From contig CAVWEN010000003.1 in assembly GCA_963754045.1 (NCBI GenBank), positions 372,001 through 436,000 of the forward strand: a stretch of 64,000 nucleotides of DNA. The letters are read 5' to 3'. The notes under the pieces are model-generated. The model had not been told where the DNA came from. It was given only the letters and a program-made list of their open reading frames with translations, and searched no databases. Positions within the stretch are counted from its first letter, which is position 1. Each line of letters starts with the position of its first letter. Positions 41,536 through 49,169 of this stretch are shown piece after piece. Both the position numbers and the translations under genes were made by a program. Source of the stretch: JALZKA01 sp963754045. Its GTDB lineage: Bacteria > Actinomycetota > Thermoleophilia > Solirubrobacterales > 70-9.

Positions 41536-42801
41536 CTAGGGCACCAGCGCTCGGCGCTTGAAGAAGACGTCGCCGCTCATCGGGGCGACGCGGAAGCGCT
41601 TGGCGCGCTTGCCGGCGAGATTGAACCGCGGGCGGGGGAAGCGGATCCGCCGAGGCCTGGTGTCTGGCGGGTTGGTGACCGCGATCGCGTTTGAGAACCT
41701 GCGCTGCCACAGACCCCGGTGAAGCCTTCTCTTGCCGCGCGCCCTGCCCGGATCGGTTTTCCAGCCCTTCCAGAACCCTTGCGAGCCGCCGACCTGCGGA
41801 GGATCGGCTCGGTAACTGGCCGCGATTGTGTCGTTGCGGGAGCGGCTGAGCAGGTGACTCGCCACTTCGTAGGCGGCGGCCGCCGTGCTGGAGATATACG
41901 GCTCGAGCACCACAGACCTTCCCTGAGCATGAATCCAGTCCACGTGGCGCAGAAACGTGGAGTAGCCGTAGGTGCCCCCGTCGCTGGTCAGGCCGGCGTC
42001 GTTGAAGCCTCGCTCCAGCTCGATCACGTCCGCCGCCGCGACCTGCCGTTTGACCTCCGGATCCGAATGGGGCAGCCACCAAAGCGGGTTGTGAGTGATT
42101 TGCACATCCGGGAACGCGGCGCGAATCTCCTCGACGAACTCGACCATATAGAGCTGCCAGTTCTGGTCGGTCATCGGGCCACCGGTTCGCGGGTCGATCG
42201 GCCGAACGGTCTCGCCGCTGCCATTCGAGGCGCGTAGTTCCAGGTTCACGTCATCGACGAAGATCCCCTTGTATCCCTGGCCGGCCGGATCGTGCGTTGC
42301 CGAGTAGCCGAAGTTCTCCCGGGCCTGATCGATCCAGTAGGCCCGCCACTCGGGATTTCCGAAGTCCGCGGCGTACTGGGGGCAAGTCCCGCCGGCGCAG
42401 TCGTACGGAATGTAGAGAGGTCGCCCCTGTTCGTCGCGCAGAACCCAGTTCGGGCGCTGGCGCAGCACGGTGCGATCAGGGAGACCGTCGCCCCGCTCTT
42501 CGCTGTAGATCGCGTATGCGTCCTTGTAGAACTCGGTGGGAGGTGGCGACCATTCGAGCGCGTTGTGGTCGAAGTAGGGCGCGTACCCCCGCATCTGGTC
42601 GTACCTGGATCGGATCCAGTTCTGTACCGACTCCGGCGGGTCCGTGATGAACGGGTCGAACGACGAGGTCGCGTTGCGAAGTAGCTTGACGTCCTCGCCC
42701 GAGGCGACGGTCGGGGCGGACAGGACGACACAGGCGGTGAACAGCCCGTAGGCGATGGTGCGACGGAGCAAGAAGGCAGCTCGATTTCGTGTCCCCGGCA
42801 C
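41536..42801 (-). CDS. Secreted putative glycoside hydrolase (GHL15-like), copy 1
   Basis: 421 residues. Signal peptide (IAYGLFTACVVLSAPTVASG, about 16-35). TIM-barrel-like: PQYAADFGNPEWRAYWIDQA, GIFVDDVNLEL (candidate acidic residues), PIDPRTGGPMTDQNWQLYM, VIELERGFND and VVLEPYIS. Pattern fits the hypothetical glycosyl hydrolase family 15 type, but catalysis is unproven. C-terminal 60 residues are strongly basic. Paralogous over its length to 61222-62436. GTG start at 42801 with AGGAGG 9-10 nt upstream. Confidence 0.78.
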   Translation of the reverse strand: MPGTRNRAAFLLRRTIAYGLFTACVVLSAPTVASGEDVKLLRNATSSFDPFITDPPESVQNWIRSRYDQMRGYAPYFDHNALEWSPPPTEFYKDAYAIYSEERGDGLPDRTVLRQRPNWVLRDEQGRPLYIPYDCAGGTCPQYAADFGNPEWRAYWIDQARENFGYSATHDPAGQGYKGIFVDDVNLELRASNGSGETVRPIDPRTGGPMTDQNWQLYMVEFVEEIRAAFPDVQITHNPLWWLPHSDPEVKRQVAAADVIELERGFNDAGLTSDGGTYGYSTFLRHVDWIHAQGRSVVLEPYISSTAAAAYEVASHLLSRSRNDTIAASYRADPPQVGGSQGFWKGWKTDPGRARGKRRLHRGLWQRRFSNAIAVTNPPDTRPRRIRFPRPRFNLAGKRAKRFRVAPMSGDVFFKRRALVP

Positions 42802-43002
42802 GACGGTCCGACCTCCTGCCGATCCCCTCGCGACTCAACTGAGCGCTTCCGTGCGCCCAGTTGGTATACCGCAAACCGGGGAGGGCATACCGCAGTTCAG
42901 GTAGGCGAACTCACCTAGAGTTGGCTGAACCTTCGAGATCCGCCTACCACAACTTGAGGATTGGGTGTCGGCGCCCGCCGATCGCGCTCCTGAGCCGCGC
43001 TC

Positions 43003-43008
43003 TATACT
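43003..43008 (+). promoter_or_regulatory. Putative -10 box in infC leader
   Basis: TATACT in the 264-bp gap between the divergent glycosidase-like gene and infC, about 58 bp before infC. No good -35 at 16-18 bp. Remaining gap sequence shows nothing further that I can assign. Confidence 0.3.
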
Positions 43009-43065
43009 CCACGCCAGTGACCCGAACCGACCGCCTAGCTTGACGCTCACCGCACTTCCTTCCTA

Positions 43066-43776
43066 GTGCCGGTTCCGAGGCGTTTTGACCGGCGGATGCC
43101 GGAGCGTGACCGCACTCGAGTCAACGAGCGCATCGGTGTGCGCGAGGTCCGCTTGGTCGACGAGGACGGCAAGCAGATCGGCGTGATCGCGACCGACAAG
43201 GCGCTTGCGATGGCGCAGGAGCGCGACCTCGACCTGGTCGAGGTCGCCCCGGACTCGCGCCCGCCTGTCGCCCGCCTTCTCGACTACTCGAAGTACAAGT
43301 ACGAGCAGGAGCAGAAGGCCAAGCAGGCCCGCAAGCACCAGCAGCAGATCAACGTCCGCGAGATCAAGCTCCGGCCGAAGATCGCCGACCACGACTACGC
43401 CACCAAGAAGGGTCACGTGCTTCGTTTTCTGACCGGTGGCGACAAGGTCAAGGTGACGATCATGTTCCGGGGCCGCGAGCAGGCCCACCCAGAGCGTGGG
43501 CGGATGTTGCTCCAGCGTCTCTATGACGACCTCGACGGCATGGCTGTGATCGAGCAGAACCCACTTCAGGAAGGCCGCAACATGCACATGCTGGTCGCGC
43601 CTTCCAAGGAGGCGCTGAAGGCGAAGGACGCTGACGCTGAGGAGACCTCCGCCGAATCCGAAGCACCGGAAGCCGACGCGGCCGAGGCCGAAGCACCGGA
43701 ATCCGAAGCACGGGAAGCCGACGCGGCCGAATCCGAAGCGCCCGAATCCGAAGCGCCCGAAGCCGCCGCCGGCTAG
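43066..43776 (+). CDS. infC: Translation initiation factor IF-3 with acidic repeat tail
   Basis: IF-3 core: N domain TRVNERIGVREVRLVDEDGKQIGVI, linker YSKYKYEQEQKAKQARKHQ, C domain INVREIKLRPKIADHDYATK and MFRGREQAHPERGRMLL. IF-3 keeps subunits apart and checks the initiator tRNA. Start GTG 43066 or ATG 43096; both precede the conserved part and neither has a clear ribosome site. Oddity: about 40 extra C-terminal residues made of SEAPE/AEAPE-type repeats, very acidic, encoded by imperfect tandem repeats. rpmI and rplT, normal neighbours, are 4 kb downstream. Confidence 0.95.
   Translation: MPVPRRFDRRMPERDRTRVNERIGVREVRLVDEDGKQIGVIATDKALAMAQERDLDLVEVAPDSRPPVARLLDYSKYKYEQEQKAKQARKHQQQINVREIKLRPKIADHDYATKKGHVLRFLTGGDKVKVTIMFRGREQAHPERGRMLLQRLYDDLDGMAVIEQNPLQEGRNMHMLVAPSKEALKAKDADAEETSAESEAPEADAAEAEAPESEAREADAAESEAPESEAPEAAAG
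43654..43770 (+). repeat. Imperfect tandem repeats in infC tail
   Basis: Repeated 15-18 bp units of the type GAATCCGAAGCACCG and GAAGCCGACGCGGCC encode the (S/A)EAPE-like tail. Such units can change number by slippage without frame loss. Confidence 0.75.
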
Positions 43777-43788
43777 CCGGAGCGACAG

Positions 43789-44940
43789 GTGGAGCCGCAG
43801 ATCCCTGTCTTCGACGTGCGCGTCGGACAGGAGGAGATGGACGCCGTCGCTGCAACGCTGCGAGCGGGACAGCTGGGTGCCGGCCCGGAAACCGAGGCGT
43901 TCGAGCGCGAGTTCGCCGAACACCTGGGCGTCGAGCATGTGCTGGCCCTCTCGAGTTGCACCGCCGCGCTACACGTGGCCTGCATCGCCGCGGGCGTCGA
44001 GCCCGGCGACGAGGTGATCGTGCCCTCGCTCACGTTCGTCGCCACGGCGAACGCGGTCCGCTACTGCGGCGCCACACCCGTTTTCGCCGACCTCGTGGGC
44101 GTTGACCACGATCTCAACATCGACGTCGAGCACGTCGAGTCGCTCATCACCGACCGCACCAGGGCTGTGATCCCCGTGCACTGGGCGGGCTATCCGGTCG
44201 AGATCGAGCGCCTGGTGGACATCTGCACAGCGCGGGGCGTGGCCGTGATCGAGGACACCGCCCACGCGCCTTGGGCGCATTCAGGTGGCCGGCCGCTCGG
44301 CACGTTCGGCATCGCGGGCTGTTTTTCGTTCTTCCCGAACAAGGTGCTCGGGGTGGGAGAAGGCGGAGCGCTGTGCACGAGTTCCGACGAGTTGGCCGAG
44401 CGGGTGCGCCGTCTCCGCTCGCACGGCATCAGCACGGCGACCGATCGCAGTCGTGGCGGCGCCCTCGGCTACGACGTCGTCGAGGTCGGCTTCAACTATC
44501 GCTTCGACGACCTGCGGGCGGCGCTGATCCGTCCCCGGTTCGCCCGCCTGGGTAGCGAGATCGGCCGCCGCCGGCAGCTCATCGAGCGCTACCGAGAGCT
44601 GTTCCACGATGACAAGGAGATCCAGGTGGCCTATCGCGGTCAAGATGTGAGTCGATCCTCCTGTTATTTGATGGGCGTCCTCATCGATCCGACGATTCGC
44701 TCGGCCGTGCGCGTACGACTTCGTGACAAGCACGGGGTGCAGACCACCGTCTACCCGCCGACCCATGCCTTGGGTGGTTACGTCCGTGAGTTCGGCGAGG
44801 TTTCGCTGCCGCGAACCGAGGAGGCCGCCCGGCGGCTTTTTTCGATCCCACTCTTTCCGCACCTCACCGACGCGCAGCAGGAGCGCGTGGTCGAGGCGGT
44901 TCGGGAGTCCGTGGCCTACGAAGCGGGCGCCGCACCGTGA
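43789..44940 (+). CDS. DegT/DnrJ/EryC1 (StrS) family aminotransferase, copy 1
   Basis: PLP enzyme that usually aminates a keto group of a nucleotide sugar. 383 residues: GxGPETEAFEREFAEHL (substrate loop), SSCTAALHVACIAAGV (phosphate binding), GDEVIVPSLTFVATANA, IEDTAHA with Asp156 for the PLP ring nitrogen, and catalytic Lys185 in FSFFPNKVLGVGEGG. GTG start at 43789, 12 bp after infC. Overlaps the second copy by GTGA. The pair is unusual because both members differ clearly in sequence and one has an altered active-site loop. Confidence 0.92.
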   Translation: MEPQIPVFDVRVGQEEMDAVAATLRAGQLGAGPETEAFEREFAEHLGVEHVLALSSCTAALHVACIAAGVEPGDEVIVPSLTFVATANAVRYCGATPVFADLVGVDHDLNIDVEHVESLITDRTRAVIPVHWAGYPVEIERLVDICTARGVAVIEDTAHAPWAHSGGRPLGTFGIAGCFSFFPNKVLGVGEGGALCTSSDELAERVRRLRSHGISTATDRSRGGALGYDVVEVGFNYRFDDLRAALIRPRFARLGSEIGRRRQLIERYRELFHDDKEIQVAYRGQDVSRSSCYLMGVLIDPTIRSAVRVRLRDKHGVQTTVYPPTHALGGYVREFGEVSLPRTEEAARRLFSIPLFPHLTDAQQERVVEAVRESVAYEAGAAP

Positions 44941-46076
44941 CCGACTGGAAGGTCCCGCTCACGTCAATCACGCTGCCCGAATCCGATGTGGAGGCGGTGA
45001 TGGAGACGCTTCGTTCCGGCTGGCTGACGATGGGGCCACGCACTCAGGAGCTTGAGGAGGTTTTCAAGGCGGAGGTTGGCGCCGAGCACGCGGTCGCCGT
45101 CTCAAGCGCCGCCGCGGCGCTTCATTTGGCCTGCCTGGCGGCTGGCGTCGGTTCAGGCGACGAGGTGATCGTGCCGGCGCTCGCGTTTGTCGCCAGCGCT
45201 CACGCGCCGCGCATCGCCGGCGGCAAGGTCGTGTTCTGCGACTGTGTCTCGGCTGTCGAGCCGCTGATGGATCCCGCCGATGTCGAGCGCCGGATCACCG
45301 ACCGCACCAAGGCCGTGATCGCAGTCCACAGGTTCGGCTATCCGGCCGACATCGACGCTCTGCAGTCGCTTTGCGACGAGCACGGTCTCGCGCTGATCGA
45401 GGACTGCGCGGAGGCCGATGGCGGCTCGCTTCGAGACGGCTCACCCGCGGGATGTCGCGGGCTCCTCGGGTGCTTCTCCTTCCTCTCGAAGACCCCGTTG
45501 GGTGTGGGCGAGGGCGGGATCGTCGTCAGCGACGACGACGAGGCCGCCACGAAGGTGCGTTCGCTGCGCTCGCACGCTATGACGTCGGTTACGTGGGACC
45601 GCCACCGCGGCCACGCCGAGACCTACGACGTGACCGACCTCGGGTTCAACTATCGCCTGGACGAACCCCGGGCCAGCCTGGCGCTGGCGCGCCTTGGGCG
45701 GCTCGATCAGTCGATCGCGCACCTGCGTCAGCTGGCGGGCGCCTACCGCGAAGGCATCGCCTCGGTCGACGGGGTCGAGGTGCCGTTCAGCGACGAGCTG
45801 GTCGCGCTCTCAGGTCACTTCGCCTTCCCGGTGCTCCTCGCCGACGGGAGGACCCGCGATGCGGTGCGCGAGGCGATGCACGCCGCCCGGGTCCAGACCA
45901 CGTTCTACCCGGCGCTGACCCAGCTCAGCGAATACCACCAGCCCGATCGGCCGCTGCCCGTAGCCGAGGAATTCGCCGCGCGCCACCTGGCGATGCCGCT
46001 CTCGACGGGCCTGTACATCGACGGGGTCGACACCGCGGTCGAGGCGCTCGCGTCCGCGGTGGCCCTGGCGGATTGA
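44937..46076 (+). CDS. DegT family protein, copy 2, with shifted active-site lysine
   Basis: 379 residues, same fold as the preceding gene: MGPRTQELEEVF, SSAAAALHLACLAAGVG, IEDCAEADGG with Asp156. In the catalytic loop the sequence is FSFLSKTPLGVGEGG: against copy 1 (FFPNKVLGVGEGG) the Lys is one place earlier and Thr186 occupies the Schiff-base position. It may still work with a shifted Lys, act without transamination (as in 3-dehydratase relatives where Lys is replaced), or be a partner subunit of copy 1. GTG start overlaps the previous stop. Confidence 0.9.
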   Translation: MTDWKVPLTSITLPESDVEAVMETLRSGWLTMGPRTQELEEVFKAEVGAEHAVAVSSAAAALHLACLAAGVGSGDEVIVPALAFVASAHAPRIAGGKVVFCDCVSAVEPLMDPADVERRITDRTKAVIAVHRFGYPADIDALQSLCDEHGLALIEDCAEADGGSLRDGSPAGCRGLLGCFSFLSKTPLGVGEGGIVVSDDDEAATKVRSLRSHAMTSVTWDRHRGHAETYDVTDLGFNYRLDEPRASLALARLGRLDQSIAHLRQLAGAYREGIASVDGVEVPFSDELVALSGHFAFPVLLADGRTRDAVREAMHAARVQTTFYPALTQLSEYHQPDRPLPVAEEFAARHLAMPLSTGLYIDGVDTAVEALASAVALAD

Positions 46077-46095
46077 CATGATGCCGCCCGGCCCC

Positions 46096-46101
46096 TAGGC
46101 T
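46096..46101 (+). promoter_or_regulatory. Putative -10 box of first lipoprotein gene
   Basis: TAGGCT (TANNNT) lies 19 bp after the aminotransferase stop and 5 nt before an in-frame ATG at 46107. Transcription starting near 46107 would carry the AAGGGG ribosome site of the ATG at 46149. Confidence 0.35.
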
Positions 46102-46148
46102 CTCCGATGTCCAATCCGGGCTCGCGCCCGCAAGCAAGGGGTTTAAAG

Positions 46149-46814
46149 ATGCAGGGGAAGAAGATCGTGGCCGTGGTCGCTGCGCTGGCGGTGGCTATTT
46201 TCGTCAGCGGATGCGTGTCCTTCGGTGGAGTCCAGTTCAGCAAGTACAAGCTGCGGCCGGGGCCGGCGAACAAGAGCGTCACGACGGCGACCGTGACGGC
46301 CAGCAGCTCGATGAACGCAGCCCAGAAGGAGTCGTTCAATCTTCCCAAGCGGGACTACCCGTTCTTTCTCGTTTCTTCGTCGGGGCACGACTACCGGTTC
46401 CTGGGGCGACGCAAGTTCGACATCAAGGGACAGTTCGGGCCCAGGGGAGGGCGGAACCTGGTTCGCGACAACGCGCTCCGGGCGGCGGCCGATGACGGCG
46501 GTCTCTGCGAAAACGCTGCCGACGATCTCAGCGACTGGACGGTTTACCGCACCGCCCAGAAGATCAACGACCGCAACATGCCCGGCAAGGTCGTTCGCTC
46601 GAGACTCAGAATCAAGCAGACCGAGGTCGCAGAGTTCCCGGGCGACGGCGTGGAGATCTTCATGGGCACCTGGTGGGACGCCGACAACAACGGGGCACCG
46701 AATCTTGATGCCGACTTGATTGGTTGCTCGGGCGGGGGGTACCACGCCCTGGCGGGCAAGGCGACCAACAATCCGAACCCCCGACAAGCACGCGCGGCCG
46801 CGCGGCAGCGCTAG
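46149..46814 (+). CDS. Lipoprotein of a paired novel family, member A
   Basis: 221 residues. Lipoprotein signal with lipobox FVSGC and Cys22. The mature part starts SFGGVQFSKYKLRPGPANKS, a pattern shared with the next gene. It has a CENAADD region, a calcium-loop-like DADNNG at about 176-181 and then a Cys in IGCSGGGYHA; the two Cys may pair. ATG 46149 is chosen for its AAGGGG site and normal signal length; ATG 46107 would add 14 residues. Function unknown; anchored on the outer face of the membrane. No known domain recognised. Confidence 0.82.
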   Translation: MQGKKIVAVVAALAVAIFVSGCVSFGGVQFSKYKLRPGPANKSVTTATVTASSSMNAAQKESFNLPKRDYPFFLVSSSGHDYRFLGRRKFDIKGQFGPRGGRNLVRDNALRAAADDGGLCENAADDLSDWTVYRTAQKINDRNMPGKVVRSRLRIKQTEVAEFPGDGVEIFMGTWWDADNNGAPNLDADLIGCSGGGYHALAGKATNNPNPRQARAAARQR

Positions 46815-46953
46815 GAGCTAGCGAATGCCAGATCGCCGCCGCCGTGGCCACGGCGGATGTTAGTTGCAAACATCCATGCGGCGCGGTAGCGTTCCAACCC
46901 GTTTCGGGGGACTACCGGGGCGATAAAAAAACCTACGGGAGGGAAATAACCCC

Positions 46954-47634
46954 ATGAGGTACTCAAAGGGCGCCGCGGCTGCGGCGATGGTGGCTGGGCT
47001 GGCGCTGGTATTCGCGGGTTGCTTCGGCTTCAACGGCATCAAGTTCAGCAAGACGAGCCTGAAGCCCGGTAACGCGAAGAAGAGCGTTTCGAAGGTTGCT
47101 GTCGACGTGATTCCGCGCGGCGGCGATCGCGACAACGCGAAGTTCTTCCTGCTTGTCGGCCTGCCCAACGGGGCCACCGACGGCGACACGAGCGACGATG
47201 CACTCAGGGTGAGGGCAGCGAAGTTCACCAAGGGCCCGTTCACGAACCGCAACAAGCGTCTGCGTTCCAACGCCGCCCTTCGTAACGAGATCCTCGCCGA
47301 GGGTGACTGCGGCCGCGAGTCTGTGGAGTCGACGAACTTCGCGTACAGGGCGTTCCTCAGCGACCAACGCATCTCCAGCGCGGGGAGGCGCTCCAAGCGA
47401 GGCGTCGTCAAGTTCAGCCTGAAGCAGATCCGCAACAGCGGTGACATCCAGCCGGCGAACCTGGATGTGCGCACCGGGTTCTGGGACGACGACGGCGACG
47501 GTATCCCTGAAGCGGGCGGCTTGGACCCCGAGGTCAACTGCACAGGTGGCGCGCACGCGAACCTCAGATTGAAGGTCGGTTCCAACCCCCGGCAAGTGTC
47601 GCGCGCGGACCTGCGCGCAGCGGCCGGCGAGTAG
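46954..47634 (+). CDS. Lipoprotein of a paired novel family, member B
   Basis: 226 residues, paralogue of the preceding gene. Lipobox VFAGC with Cys23, then FGFNGIKFSKTSLKPGNAKKS. Matching landmarks: Asn-Ala-Leu-Arg segment, ILAEGDCGRES, a DDDGDG calcium-loop-like motif at about 177-182, and NCTGGAHANL. So both members share the spacing from lipid anchor to DxDxxG to a following Cys. ATG has GGGAGGG upstream. Followed by a very stable hairpin. No known domain. The role may be linked to the aminotransferases upstream but that is only context. Confidence 0.82.
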   Translation: MRYSKGAAAAAMVAGLALVFAGCFGFNGIKFSKTSLKPGNAKKSVSKVAVDVIPRGGDRDNAKFFLLVGLPNGATDGDTSDDALRVRAAKFTKGPFTNRNKRLRSNAALRNEILAEGDCGRESVESTNFAYRAFLSDQRISSAGRRSKRGVVKFSLKQIRNSGDIQPANLDVRTGFWDDDGDGIPEAGGLDPEVNCTGGAHANLRLKVGSNPRQVSRADLRAAAGE

Positions 47635-47658
47635 CGCCAGCCGAAATCGCAGCGAGTT

Positions 47659-47694
47659 GCGCCCCGGGCCAGCGAGGTGACCGGCCCGGGGCGC
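47659..47694 (+). terminator. 12-bp perfect GC hairpin after lipoprotein B
   Basis: Stem GCGCCCCGGGCC/GGCCCGGGGCGC, 12 of 12 paired, loop 12 nt, 24 bp after the lipoprotein stop and 101 bp before rpmI. No T run follows, as in the tailless hairpin terminators described for high-GC actinobacteria. It would separate the lipoprotein unit from rpmI-rplT. Confidence 0.6.
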
Positions 47695-47795
47695 TCTGCT
47701 GCCAGAACGCAGGCCGCCGCACGGCACAGGTGCCGCTTCCCGGGGAAATTTAGTGCCTGCACGCGGGGACGGTCTGCTTCAATAGGCCGTCGCTG

Positions 47796-47996
47796 ATGCC
47801 AAAGATGAAGACCCATTCGGGCGCGAAGAAGCGCTTTCGCAAGACGGCCACGGGTAAGCTCCGCGGCCGGCGCGCGTACTCCAGCCACATCCTCGAGAAG
47901 AAGTCGCCAAAGCGTAAGCGCCGGATGGCTAAGCCAGTTGATATCTCCGACGCTGACGCGCCGCGGGTACGTGAGCTGCTCGGAGGCAAGCGCTAA
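47796..47996 (+). CDS. rpmI: 50S ribosomal protein L35
   Basis: 66 residues: MPKMKTHSGAKKRFRKTATGK and SHILEKKSPKRKRR, standard bL35. The stop TAA overlaps the rplT ATG (TAATG), so L35 and L20 are translationally linked. The infC gene that normally precedes it lies 4 kb upstream. Confidence 0.96.
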   Translation: MPKMKTHSGAKKRFRKTATGKLRGRRAYSSHILEKKSPKRKRRMAKPVDISDADAPRVRELLGGKR

Positions 47997-48355
47997 TGCC
48001 GCGGGCGACGAACGCCGTCGCGCGCAAGCGGCGGCGCAAGAAGACGCTGGATCAGGCGAAGGGGTACTACGGGCGCAAGCACTCCTCGTACCGGTTCGCG
48101 AACGAGCAGCTCATGCGCTCCGGGAACTACGCGTTCCGCGACCGGCGTGCCCGCAAGCGCGACTTCAGACGGCTCTGGATCACGAGGATCAACGCCGCCG
48201 CACGGCGGGAGGGTATGAGCTACTCGGACCTCGTTCACGGCTTGAAGCTGGCCGAGGTCGAGGTCAACCGCAAGATGCTTGCCGACATCGCCGTCAACGA
48301 CGCCGATGCGTTTCGCCGATTCACCGAGATAGCCCGGGAGGCCGCGGCGGCCTGA
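47996..48355 (+). CDS. rplT: 50S ribosomal protein L20
   Basis: 119 residues: MPRATNAVARKRRRKKTLDQ, AKGYYGRKHSSYRFANEQ, RDRRARKRDFRRLWITRINAA. Standard bL20, needed for early 50S assembly and in some bacteria a translational repressor of its own operon. A Rho-independent terminator follows at 34 bp. Confidence 0.97.
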   Translation: MPRATNAVARKRRRKKTLDQAKGYYGRKHSSYRFANEQLMRSGNYAFRDRRARKRDFRRLWITRINAAARREGMSYSDLVHGLKLAEVEVNRKMLADIAVNDADAFRRFTEIAREAAAA

Positions 48356-48388
48356 CCCCAATCCTGGAAGCCGCCGAGACTCTCACCG

Positions 48389-48412
48389 GGCGCCCAGCGG
48401 GCGCCTTTTTTT
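48389..48412 (+). terminator. Rho-independent terminator after rplT
   Basis: Stem GGCGCCC/GGGCGCC with a 3-nt loop followed by seven T. The only clear stem plus T-run terminator in the window. Confidence 0.9.
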
Positions 48413-48452
48413 GTTCCTCGACGACCCTGACGCCAACGAGACTTAGAAGCCG

Positions 48453-49169
48453 ATGATCACCAGCAAGGACAACGAGAAACTGAAGCTGATTCGCCGGCTC
48501 GCCGCGGCGAAGCACCGCGAGCGCGAGGGCTTGTTCGTGACCGAGGGCGAGGATCTGCTGGCGGCTGGCCGGTTCGCCGGGGCGGAGCCTGCACTGCTGC
48601 TCAGTGCCGACGGTGCTTGTCCCGAGGGCGAGCAGGTCGAGCGCAAGCTGCTGGACGGCGTATCTGCGCTTGGATCGGGATCACGGGTGATCGCGGCCTG
48701 GCCTCTGCGGTGGGCCGAGGCTGCCGCGGGACCGCTCTGCGTCTACCTGCACGGGGTTGGCGATCCTGGAAATGTCGGTTCGGTGATCCGGTCGGTGGAT
48801 GCGCTTGTGGGCGGGTCGGTGGCGCTCGGTCCCGGCTCGGCCGACCCGTTTTCGGCGAAGGCGGTGCGGGCGAGCATGGGCTCGATCTTCAGCACGTCGA
48901 TCGTACGCTGCGCATTCGAGCAGACGCCGTCCCCGCGTGTGGCGCTGGTGGCGCACGGGGGTGAGGCGGTTACCGCGCTGGGTCTGCCGGTAACCCTGTG
49001 TCTCGGCGCGGAGCGGAAGGGGTTGCCGGCCGAGATCGAGTCGGTCTGCGATTCGCGTTGGACGATCCCGCTGCGCGACACGGCGGTCGAGTCGCTCAAC
49101 GTAGCCGCTGCGGCTGCGATCGCATGCGAGCGGATATCGTCGGCCGCTGGCGAATCGGGGACCTTGTGA
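48453..49169 (+). CDS. TrmH/SpoU family RNA 2'-O-methyltransferase
   Basis: 238 residues. N-terminal substrate-binding part (SKDNEKLKLIRRLAAAKHREREGLFVTEG), then the SPOUT knot: LHGVGDPGNVGSVIRSVDA (motif 1), LCLGAERKGLP (motif 2), IPLRDTAVESLNVAAAAAI (motif 3). Close relatives methylate 23S rRNA or tRNA; the target cannot be fixed here. Its TGA overlaps the pheS GTG. The trmH-pheS-pheT order is common in actinobacteria. Confidence 0.93.
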   Translation: MITSKDNEKLKLIRRLAAAKHREREGLFVTEGEDLLAAGRFAGAEPALLLSADGACPEGEQVERKLLDGVSALGSGSRVIAAWPLRWAEAAAGPLCVYLHGVGDPGNVGSVIRSVDALVGGSVALGPGSADPFSAKAVRASMGSIFSTSIVRCAFEQTPSPRVALVAHGGEAVTALGLPVTLCLGAERKGLPAEIESVCDSRWTIPLRDTAVESLNVAAAAAIACERISSAAGESGTL

